A stretch of DNA of 64,000 nucleotides from positions 744,001-808,000 of the forward strand of contig NZ_JAAOIZ010000001.1 in assembly GCF_013184525.1 (NCBI RefSeq), written 5' to 3'. Shown in pieces: positions 56,276 through 64,000 of the stretch. Origin of the DNA: Chryseobacterium sp. LAM-KRS1 (GTDB lineage Bacteria > Bacteroidota > Bacteroidia > Flavobacteriales > Weeksellaceae). Position numbers and translations under genes: made by a program. The first letter of the stretch is position 1; each line of letters opens with the position of its first letter. Below the pieces are notes generated by a model that did no database searches, had not been told where the DNA came from, and saw only the letters and a program-made list of their open reading frames with translations.

Positions 56276-59014
56276 ATGAAAAAAATTTTAAGTCTTGTAA
56301 CCATTCATTCTATAGCTCTGTTTTGCAGCCTGATGCTTCATGGACAGCTTACAACCGTAAAAATTGATAAGAATATTCCTTATCAGAAAATAAAAGGATT
56401 CGGAGGATTTGTCTGCAGCCCCCAGTTTGCGTATAACCATATGTCTACCTCAGAAATTCAGACGCTTTGGGGCGCTTCCAGTGAAGGTGGATATAATATT
56501 ATGAGATTATATATTCCCGAAAACAGCAGCAACTGGAGTTCCGTACTGGCTACAGCGCAACTCGCCAAATCTATGGGGCTTACCATTTTTGCTTCGCCTT
56601 GGACCATGCCCGCAGCCTGGAAAACCAATAATCATGTGAATGCAGTGTATACTGATGCGAACGGAGTACAGCAGGTGGGATATTTAAAGCCGGAAAATTA
56701 TCAGGATTATGCCCTTTATCTTAACAGCTTTGTTACCTATCTCCAGAACAACGGAGTAGAGCTCGATTATATCTCCATTCAAAATGAACCGGATGAAATG
56801 GCCCAGTATCAGGGATGCATCTGGACTCCTGCACAAATTACTACCTTCATCAAGAATTACGGACAGCTCATCAACTGTAAAGTGATTGCCCCGGAAAGTG
56901 TGGGATTTACAGATAATTTTGCCAGTGCTTTGCTGGATCCTGCAGCAATGGCCAATTTTGAAGTGTATGGCGGGCATCAATACGGGCTTATGCAGTCTAC
57001 CTACAAACAATTTCAGAATTACAACAAAGAAATCTGGCAGACAGAATATCTGATCAACTGGAACTCTTCGTCCACACAGCCGGCAAGAGATTTCAGCTGG
57101 AATACAGATGCATTTACCTTTGCCAGCAGTGTCAACAATGCATTATTAGGTAATGTCAATGCGTGGATTCATTATTCTGCCAAACGCTATTATGGCTTAA
57201 TGGGTGATGGAACTTACGGAACTCCCGCAGGTGTAATGACCAAAAGGGGCTATATCCTTTCACATTATGCCAAATATACAACAGGAAAAACGAGAATAGA
57301 AGCCAAATGGGATGATAAAACCGGAGCTTTACAAGGGTCTTCCTATATTTCCCAGGATGGAAATCAGATTGTTCTTATGGTCATCAACTCTTCTCAGAAT
57401 GCTTATAGCCTTAAGGTTGATCTGCCTTTTTATACGACTTCAGGAACAAAAGTACTGACCAATACGCAATCCAATATGGTGAGTACACCTATCACTATGA
57501 GTACGGCAACATTCCGGCCTACTGCTGATATCAGCCCCTCTAGTGTCATGACTTTTGTTTTCAATAAAAGTGGTGACAGACCTGCTTCTCTGATGACAGG
57601 CGGTGATATTCATTATAATAAAATTGAAACACAAACTCCTACCAGCGCAGCTTTTGGGACAGGATTCAATATCAGCAATACAACGGTGACGTTCTCCAAT
57701 CCAAGCCCTCTTATCAGTAATAATATGACTGCGGCTAACGGATATCTTCAGCTTAATGACCGCTACAATAAACTGATCCTGCATGTAAACAGCTATACGA
57801 CGGCGGGACAAAGCTATTCGGACAATACAACTTTATACTATATCAACAGCCAGGGAGTAACGAAATCATATAATTACGGCAAGATTAATTTTCCGCAGGG
57901 AGGAAACTTCGATATCACCTTAGATATTTCAAGACAGGTTCTTACAGACGGATGCAAAGGAATTTTAGGACTGAGAAATTCCAATTACAGCTCTGTGCTT
58001 ACGATTAATCTGGGCAATGTTTATTTTAATGTGGGTAATGAAATTGCTTCTAAATTCGGAGGAACCTATTCCGCAAGCGACAGCTATCTGATGGATGCAC
58101 TGGAAAATGGCTACTATACTTCTGTAGACTTCAGAAATGCAGCAGGAGTTACATCCTCCAACAACTGGCAGCCTATGAGTGCTAACACTAACAGCATTTA
58201 TTATGTGAATTCAAACGTAAGTTCATCTGCCAATAATGTGATCTCCGGTACTACATGTTCAAATCTTGTCCTTTCCGGTCAGGGTATGGATTTTCAGGTG
58301 CCGTTTAACTTCACAGCCAATGCTGCTTCTTACAGCCGTACATTTAATGGTTACGATGTGCTGATCCTGCCATTCCAGGCTAATATACCTTCCGGAGTTA
58401 CTGCTTATCTGATGTCTCCGAATGCCAATAATATCAGCTGTACCGCAATTTCAAACGGAATCATTCCTGCAAACACTCCGGTAATCGTCAATGCGACAGG
58501 GAATATTACTTTCAGCGGTTCAGGAAATGTTTCCACACCCAAAGCAATCACGGTCAATCAGATGAACGGAGTTTACCAGGGCATCAAAGTTCCGGCGAAT
58601 GCTTATGTGCTGAAAACAGAAAACGGAGTAACAGGCTTCTATAAAGTAACTGCCGGAAGTGAGCCTGCAATAGGATCTTTCAAAGCATATCTTACAGAAG
58701 AAAATACTTATTCTGCCAACGTTCTTCCTTTAAACTTCGGATCGTTAAACACCAGAAATATTTCTGCTGAAACTAAAAATGAGGCTGTGAAAATATATCC
58801 TAATCCGGTAAAAGCAGATCTTTTCATTGATTCTGATCTGTCAGAAGCTGCCGCCACCATTTTTGACGGAAGGGGAAGTGTCGTCAGATCTGGGTTGAAA
58901 ATAAATCCAGGGAAAAACCAAATTAATGTGGGAGATTTCCCGGCCGGTATTTACTTTATTGAGGTTACTCAAAAAAATAATACAATCGTAAAACAAAAAT
59001 TCATTAAAGAATAA
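56276..59014 (+). CDS. GH30-family xylanase-like enzyme with T9SS sorting domain
   Basis: This 912-residue secreted protein has a GH30 barrel with side sheet (about 25-435), with acid/base E171 in SIQNEPDE and nucleophile E257 in WQTEYL. A region of about 390 residues (440-830) follows, rich in Ser, Asn and Thr and beta-like, which I cannot assign. The end (about 840-912) is a type A T9SS sorting domain (KIYPNPV...GDFPAGIYFIEV...KQKFI). It is the only locus enzyme with this domain, so it is probably displayed at or released from the cell surface. GH30 members cleave glucuronoxylan or xylobiose units; the exact specificity is open. Confidence 0.88.
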   Translation: MKKILSLVTIHSIALFCSLMLHGQLTTVKIDKNIPYQKIKGFGGFVCSPQFAYNHMSTSEIQTLWGASSEGGYNIMRLYIPENSSNWSSVLATAQLAKSMGLTIFASPWTMPAAWKTNNHVNAVYTDANGVQQVGYLKPENYQDYALYLNSFVTYLQNNGVELDYISIQNEPDEMAQYQGCIWTPAQITTFIKNYGQLINCKVIAPESVGFTDNFASALLDPAAMANFEVYGGHQYGLMQSTYKQFQNYNKEIWQTEYLINWNSSSTQPARDFSWNTDAFTFASSVNNALLGNVNAWIHYSAKRYYGLMGDGTYGTPAGVMTKRGYILSHYAKYTTGKTRIEAKWDDKTGALQGSSYISQDGNQIVLMVINSSQNAYSLKVDLPFYTTSGTKVLTNTQSNMVSTPITMSTATFRPTADISPSSVMTFVFNKSGDRPASLMTGGDIHYNKIETQTPTSAAFGTGFNISNTTVTFSNPSPLISNNMTAANGYLQLNDRYNKLILHVNSYTTAGQSYSDNTTLYYINSQGVTKSYNYGKINFPQGGNFDITLDISRQVLTDGCKGILGLRNSNYSSVLTINLGNVYFNVGNEIASKFGGTYSASDSYLMDALENGYYTSVDFRNAAGVTSSNNWQPMSANTNSIYYVNSNVSSSANNVISGTTCSNLVLSGQGMDFQVPFNFTANAASYSRTFNGYDVLILPFQANIPSGVTAYLMSPNANNISCTAISNGIIPANTPVIVNATGNITFSGSGNVSTPKAITVNQMNGVYQGIKVPANAYVLKTENGVTGFYKVTAGSEPAIGSFKAYLTEENTYSANVLPLNFGSLNTRNISAETKNEAVKIYPNPVKADLFIDSDLSEAAATIFDGRGSVVRSGLKINPGKNQINVGDFPAGIYFIEVTQKNNTIVKQKFIKE

Positions 59015-59023
59015 ATTGAATCC

Positions 59024-59060
59024 AAAGCCATCATGAGCACTGCTTATGATGGCTTTATTT
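59024..59060 (+). terminator. strong terminator after GH30
   Basis: AAAGCCATCAT (59024-59034) and ATGATGGCTTT (59046-59056) form a perfect 11-base stem with inner AGCA/TGCT pairing, followed by T-rich sequence. Confidence 0.85.
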
Positions 59061-59145
59061 CCACAATTTAGTAGATGAAAACCAAAGTAAGTAGGATTTA
59101 TTCTTAATTTAAGTGTATTATTTACATTTATTTAAAATAGAACGT

Positions 59146-59153
59146 TATATTTG
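59146..59153 (+). promoter_or_regulatory. candidate promoter for GH3-GH51
   Basis: TATATTTG matches the -7 consensus and sits 155 bases before the GH3 start; the -33 element is weak. The resulting leader is long and could carry regulation. Confidence 0.45.
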
Positions 59154-59308
59154 TTTTTCATTGCATTGTTGCTGAATAATACTGGCAATTTGTGTATAAT
59201 AAGAATGAAAACATAATTATCCGTAAAAATCTGTGAAATAAGTGGTTTGAAAATGATTAATCACAAAATCCACAGCCTTTTTCGGACTTTATTGAAACCA
59301 TACTACCT

Positions 59309-61942
59309 ATGAAAAGAATTGTATTAATGCTATGCGCAACACTGGCAGCACCTTTATTTTTTGCTCAGAATCATTATAAATACCCATTCAGAAACCCCGA
59401 TCTTCCGGTTAATGAAAGAATAGAGAACCTTCTTTCTTTATTGACCACAGAAGAAAAGATAGGAATGATGATGGATAATTCCCAGGCAGTCCCCCGTTTG
59501 GAAATTCCAGCCTACGGATGGTGGAATGAAGCACTTCATGGGGTGGCAAGAGCAGGAACAGCCACTGTTTTTCCTCAGGCAATCGGGATGGCGGCCACAT
59601 GGGATGTTCCGGAGCATTTTAAAACTTTTGAAATGATTTCTGATGAAGCGCGTGCAAAATACAACAGATCTTTTGATGAGGCTCTAAAAACAGGGCGGTA
59701 CGAAGGATTGACCTTCTGGACACCCAATATCAATATTTTTCGTGACCCAAGATGGGGAAGAGGCCAGGAAACCTATGGTGAAGACCCTTATCTTACCTCC
59801 GTTCTGGGCGTTGCAGCAGTAAAAGGCCTGCAGGGAAACGATCCGAAATTTTTTAAAACCCACGCCTGTGCCAAACATTTTGCGGTACACAGCGGACCGG
59901 AATGGAACCGCCACTCTTATAACGCAGAAATATCAAAAAGAGATCTGTATGAGACGTACCTTCCCGCTTTCAAAGCATTGGTTCAGGAAGGGAATGTAAG
60001 AGAAGTAATGTGTGCCTACAATGCTTTTGACGGACAGCCATGTTGTGCAAACAATACTTTACTTACTGAAATTCTCCGTGGAAAATGGAAGTATGACGGA
60101 ATGGTGGTCTCAGACTGCTGGGCACTGGCCGATTTCTTTCAGAAAAAATACCACGGCACCCATCCTGACGAAAAAACAACGGCAGCAGATGCCCTGAAAC
60201 ACTCTACGGATCTGGAATGCGGAGATACCTATAACAATTTGAATAAATCTCTGGCAAGCGGGCTGATTACCGAAAAGGATATTGATGAGTCGATGCGCAG
60301 AATCCTGAAAGGATGGTTTGAGCTGGGAATGCTTGATCCGAAATCTTCCGTTCACTGGAATGCAATTCCGTATTCTGTAGTCGATTCTGAAGAACATAAA
60401 AAGCAGGCACTGAAAATGGCACAAAAATCAATTGTGCTTATGAAAAACGAAAAGAATATTCTGCCTCTCAGCAGAAGTATTAAAAAAATTGCCGTTGTAG
60501 GACCAAATGCTGATGACGGATTGATGCAGCTGGGAAACTATAACGGAACGCCTTCTTCCATTGTAACGATTTTAGAAGGAATCAAAACCAAATTCCCGAA
60601 TGCTGAAATTATCTACGAAAAAGGAAGCGAAGTAACAGATCCTTCTTCCAGAACGTCATTATACCAGAATTTTATCAGTCAGAAAAACGGCGCAAAAGGA
60701 ATGAAAGTAGAGTTTTTCAATAATAATGAATTCAAAGGGCAGCCGGCCAATACTTCCGTAAATTCTACTGCCATCAGCTACAACAGCTTTGGAGGAACCC
60801 AGCTTGCACCCAATGTAGGAAGAGAAAATACTTCAGCGATCATTTCAGGGATTTTCAAAAGTACCTATACAGGAGAGGTTGTGTTTTCTGCTTACACTTC
60901 CGATATCTATACACTTTTCGTGGACGGAAAAGAAATCGCAACAAGAAAAGGACCTGATGCAAGACATCCTTCAGAGTTTCCTGTAAAAATGGAAAAAGGA
61001 AAAGAATACAAGATAGAACTGCGTCATACACAAAAAGGAAAATATGTGAGCATCACCTTTGAAGCGTACAGAAAAGACCCTGTTAATTTTGCTTCGGTAA
61101 GGGAAAAAGTGAAAAGTGCGGACGTCATTGTCTTTGCAGGCGGACTTTCTCCAAGTCTGGAAGGTGAAGAGATGATGGTGAATGCAGAAGGCTTCAGAGG
61201 AGGAGACAAAACTTCGATTGCCCTTCCTAAAGTCCAGCGGGACCTGTTGGCGGAGCTTAGAAAAACCGGCAAACCTGTTGTTTTTGTTCTTTGTACCGGA
61301 AGTGCTCTGGGATTGGAACAGGATGAGAAAAATTATGATGCCCTGTTGAACGCCTGGTATGGCGGACAGTCTGGAGGAACGGCCGTAGCAGATGTTTTAG
61401 CAGGTGATTATAATCCTTCTGGAAAATTACCCATTACTTTTTATAAAAACCTTGAACAGCTGGACAACGCTCTTTCAAAAACAAGCAAGCACGAAGGATT
61501 TGAAAATTATGATATGCAAGGAAGAACGTACCGTTATATGACGGAAAAGCCTCTTTATCCTTTCGGGTATGGCCTGAGCTATTCAAAATTTGTTTACGGA
61601 GATTCAAAACTGAGCAAAAATACGATCAGTACCAACGAAAATGTGACCATCACAATTCCGGTAACCAATGTTTCAAAAAGGGATGGCGAAGAAGTCGTTC
61701 AGGTTTATATCAAAAGAAATAATGATGCCCAGGCACCGGTAAAAACGTTAAGGGCTTTTGAAAGAACTCCGATTAAATCCAAAGAAACAAAAAATATTCA
61801 GCTGATCCTTTCCAAAGACTCATTTGCGTTCTACGATGAAAAAGCAGATGATCTGGTTTCAAAACCTGGCGACTATACCATTTTTTATGGCGGAACTTCT
61901 GATGATGCGGGGTTAAAAAGTATTCCGCTAAAAGTAAAATAA
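59309..61942 (+). CDS. GH3 beta-xylosidase with PA14 insert
   Basis: This 877-residue secreted GH3 enzyme has nucleophile D269 in GMVVSDCWAL and KHF at 189-191. A PA14-like domain is inserted in the second domain (about 470-595; FSAYTSDIYTLFVDGKEI). The C-terminal fibronectin-like domain (FGYGLSYSKFVYG...) is complete. GH3 enzymes with this CWAL variant and PA14 insert are common beta-xylosidases or arabinosidases. In this locus it would turn xylo-oligomers into xylose. Signal peptide ends in FAQ. Confidence 0.92.
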   Translation: MKRIVLMLCATLAAPLFFAQNHYKYPFRNPDLPVNERIENLLSLLTTEEKIGMMMDNSQAVPRLEIPAYGWWNEALHGVARAGTATVFPQAIGMAATWDVPEHFKTFEMISDEARAKYNRSFDEALKTGRYEGLTFWTPNINIFRDPRWGRGQETYGEDPYLTSVLGVAAVKGLQGNDPKFFKTHACAKHFAVHSGPEWNRHSYNAEISKRDLYETYLPAFKALVQEGNVREVMCAYNAFDGQPCCANNTLLTEILRGKWKYDGMVVSDCWALADFFQKKYHGTHPDEKTTAADALKHSTDLECGDTYNNLNKSLASGLITEKDIDESMRRILKGWFELGMLDPKSSVHWNAIPYSVVDSEEHKKQALKMAQKSIVLMKNEKNILPLSRSIKKIAVVGPNADDGLMQLGNYNGTPSSIVTILEGIKTKFPNAEIIYEKGSEVTDPSSRTSLYQNFISQKNGAKGMKVEFFNNNEFKGQPANTSVNSTAISYNSFGGTQLAPNVGRENTSAIISGIFKSTYTGEVVFSAYTSDIYTLFVDGKEIATRKGPDARHPSEFPVKMEKGKEYKIELRHTQKGKYVSITFEAYRKDPVNFASVREKVKSADVIVFAGGLSPSLEGEEMMVNAEGFRGGDKTSIALPKVQRDLLAELRKTGKPVVFVLCTGSALGLEQDEKNYDALLNAWYGGQSGGTAVADVLAGDYNPSGKLPITFYKNLEQLDNALSKTSKHEGFENYDMQGRTYRYMTEKPLYPFGYGLSYSKFVYGDSKLSKNTISTNENVTITIPVTNVSKRDGEEVVQVYIKRNNDAQAPVKTLRAFERTPIKSKETKNIQLILSKDSFAFYDEKADDLVSKPGDYTIFYGGTSDDAGLKSIPLKVK

Positions 61943-61994
61943 AAATTGATTCAGGACAAATTGAGACATGCTTTAGCTTCAAAATATACGATCT

Positions 61995-63983
61995 ATGACA
62001 ACCAAAAATAAAATATTTTCCATCGCAATTTCCCTCAGTGCTGCTTTTTTTGCGGCTCAGAATAATACGGTCCGTACTTTTAATCTGGATCTGAAAGAAA
62101 CTCCGGCACCTGTTAAAATACAGCCCACCATGTACGGGATTTTCTTTGAAGACATCAATTTTGCCGCAGACGGCGGATTGTATGCTGAACTGATTAAAAA
62201 CCGCAGCTTTGAATTTGACGAACCATTTACAGGCTGGAAACAGCCCAATACAAAAACACTTTCTCCTAATCTGGATTCGGGGTTTCTGACCATTTATTCC
62301 GACCCTGCCAAAACCAATAAAAATTACGCACGAATTACCGTTCTCAATGATAAAAATTATATTCTGGAAAATGAAGGATTCAGGGGAATAGGGCTTCATC
62401 AGGGAGAACAATATGATTTCAGCTTTGATCTGGAGAATGTTTCAGGAAATATTGCTGCGGTAAATGCAAGTCTTGTTGATGAAAATGGGAAGGAAATTTC
62501 TTCAGTTTCCACGCTCATCAAAGGAAAGGGGTGGCAGGAGTATACAGCCGTTTTCAAAGCAACTCAAACCGTTGAAAAAGCAAAACTGCGGATCACATTT
62601 ACAGGAAACGGTATTGTGAACATGGATATGATCTCCCTTTTCCCTCAGGATACCTGGAAAGGCAGAAAAGGAGGTTTGCGAAAAGACCTCGTTCAGAAAT
62701 TATATGATCTGCAGCCCGGATTTTTAAGGTTTCCGGGTGGCTGTATTGTAGAAGGAAGAACGTTGGCAGAACGCTATCAGTGGAAAAAAACAATTGGAAA
62801 TGTAGCAGACCGTGAATATCTCATCAATAAATGGAGTACAGGATTTCCACATCGTCTTACACCGGATTACGGACAGTCTTTCGGGCTGGGATTTTATGAA
62901 TATTTCCAGCTTTCCGAAGATCTGGGTGCAGAACCTGTTCCTATTCTGAGCTGCGGAATGGCTTGCCAGTTCAATACCGCAGAGCTGGTGAAAATGGAAA
63001 ATCTGGATCCTTATGTTCAGGATGCCCTGGACCTGATTGAATTTGCCAACGGAGATTCCAGCACAAAATGGGGGAGAATCCGTACTGAAATGGGGCATCC
63101 AAAGCCTTTTAATTTAAAATTTATCGGAGTAGGAAATGAGCAGTGGGGAGCGGATTATATTGAACGCTATAAAGTATTTGAAAAAGCCATTCACACAAAA
63201 TATCCTGACATAAAAATCATTTCCGGAAGCGGACCGTCACCCGACGGCGAGTTTTTCGAATATGGATGGAGAGAGTTGAAGCAGCTTAACGCACAGATTG
63301 TAGATGAACATTATTACAACTCTCCCGAATGGTTTATGAAAAATGCAGGCAGATACGACCAGTATGACCGTTCCGGTCCAAAAGTTTTTGCCGGAGAATA
63401 TGCAGCCCAGTCTGTAGGCGTGGTAAAACCTGATAACAAAAATAATTGGCTGACGGCCCTTTCAGAAGCCGCTTTTATGACCGGTCTTGAAAGAAATGCA
63501 GATGTGGTCTATATGACTTCCTACGCACCGCTTTTTGCCCATGCTGACGGCTGGCAGTGGACGCCCGATCTCATCTGGTTCAATAATCTGAAATCCTACG
63601 CGACCCCGAATTATTATGTTCAGAAATTATTTTCCAACAATAAAGGAACGGATGTATTAAAAATAGAACATAACGGAAAAGCAATATCCGGCCAGGAAAA
63701 ATTATACGCTACCGCAGTAAAAGATGCGAAAACTCATGAGATTATTATTAAAATCGTCAATACTCATACTCAGGCTAAAACGGTAAATATCAACCCCGGA
63801 ACTCTGAAAATAGGTAAAAAAATAACCAAAATCCTTTTGTCTGCACCACAACTTTCAACTGAAAATAGTTTCGATGCTGAACCCATAAAACCTAAAGAAG
63901 AGATTTCTGAAGCCAAAAATGGTGAAATTTCAACGGAAATTCCCGCCAATTCTTTAGTGATTTTAAAGTTGAAAATAATTTAA
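61995..63983 (+). CDS. GH51 alpha-L-arabinofuranosidase with CBM4_9-like insert
   Basis: This 662-residue secreted GH51 enzyme has acid/base E382 in VGNEQWG and nucleophile E468 in FAGEYA. PGFLRFPGGCIVEG is the conserved barrel start, and a carbohydrate-binding-like domain (about 80-215; YDFSFDLENVSGN) is inserted in the N-terminal beta part. It removes arabinofuranose side groups from xylan or arabinan. It follows GH3 by 52 bases and is the last complete gene; only 17 bases remain to the right edge. Confidence 0.93.
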   Translation: MTTKNKIFSIAISLSAAFFAAQNNTVRTFNLDLKETPAPVKIQPTMYGIFFEDINFAADGGLYAELIKNRSFEFDEPFTGWKQPNTKTLSPNLDSGFLTIYSDPAKTNKNYARITVLNDKNYILENEGFRGIGLHQGEQYDFSFDLENVSGNIAAVNASLVDENGKEISSVSTLIKGKGWQEYTAVFKATQTVEKAKLRITFTGNGIVNMDMISLFPQDTWKGRKGGLRKDLVQKLYDLQPGFLRFPGGCIVEGRTLAERYQWKKTIGNVADREYLINKWSTGFPHRLTPDYGQSFGLGFYEYFQLSEDLGAEPVPILSCGMACQFNTAELVKMENLDPYVQDALDLIEFANGDSSTKWGRIRTEMGHPKPFNLKFIGVGNEQWGADYIERYKVFEKAIHTKYPDIKIISGSGPSPDGEFFEYGWRELKQLNAQIVDEHYYNSPEWFMKNAGRYDQYDRSGPKVFAGEYAAQSVGVVKPDNKNNWLTALSEAAFMTGLERNADVVYMTSYAPLFAHADGWQWTPDLIWFNNLKSYATPNYYVQKLFSNNKGTDVLKIEHNGKAISGQEKLYATAVKDAKTHEIIIKIVNTHTQAKTVNINPGTLKIGKKITKILLSAPQLSTENSFDAEPIKPKEEISEAKNGEISTEIPANSLVILKLKII

Positions 63984-64000
63984 TTAGCTGTAAAACATAT

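Overview
The window looks like chromosomal DNA of a Flavobacteriia member, most like Chryseobacterium and relatives. This is inferred from AT-rich DNA, a SusC/SusD pair, a type IX secretion (T9SS) sorting domain, signal peptides ending in AQ, start sites without Shine-Dalgarno sequences, and promoters of the TAnnTTTG type. Taxonomy was not tested by any search.

Region 1 (1-11.1 kb) is mixed housekeeping and redox DNA. It holds the end of a CheB-like methylesterase with a CheY-like receiver; a MarR regulator with a secreted unknown; an SDR and a fatty acid hydroxylase; and a 6-phosphogluconate-dehydrogenase-like reductase. Next is an ECF41-type sigma factor with an azoreductase and an NTF2-like protein, then a Crp/Fnr regulator, RidA, an old yellow enzyme divergent from an HxlR regulator, and a KAS III-like enzyme.

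Region 2 (11.1-18 kb) starts with a tRNA-Ser(UGA). About 97 bp of its 3' end and downstream terminator recur near 14.34 kb. Between the copies lie a truncated tyrosine-integrase start and three cargo genes (AraC regulator, inositol-monophosphatase-like protein, NAD(P)-binding reductase). This is best read as a decayed small integrative element. A protein tyrosine phosphatase, a bestrophin-like channel, an NTF2-like protein and a 600-base gene-free stretch follow.

Region 3 (18.0 kb to the end) is one large xylan-use locus, all on the + strand. It opens with a Nudix-related (NrtR/AraR-type) regulator, xylulokinase and xylose isomerase. Next come SusC/SusD for outer-membrane oligosaccharide uptake and a full glucuronate route (uxaC, SDR-type fructuronate reductase, uxuA, kdgK, kdgA) with a hexuronate-type MFS permease. 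The rest is a battery of secreted or periplasmic enzymes: GH95, GH43 (five), a double CE1-type esterase, GH31, GH27, GH97, an SGNH esterase, GH115, a T9SS-secreted GH30, GH3 and GH51. Together they would strip acetyl or feruloyl, arabinose, galactose, alpha-xylose and (methyl)glucuronate from a heavily decorated glucuronoarabinoxylan and feed xylose and glucuronate into central metabolism. No GH10 or GH11 endoxylanase and no xylose permease is present. The locus may continue past the right edge.

Non-coding structure includes several strong terminators, candidate operators, dispersed-type palindromes and two gene remnants inside otherwise tight operons.
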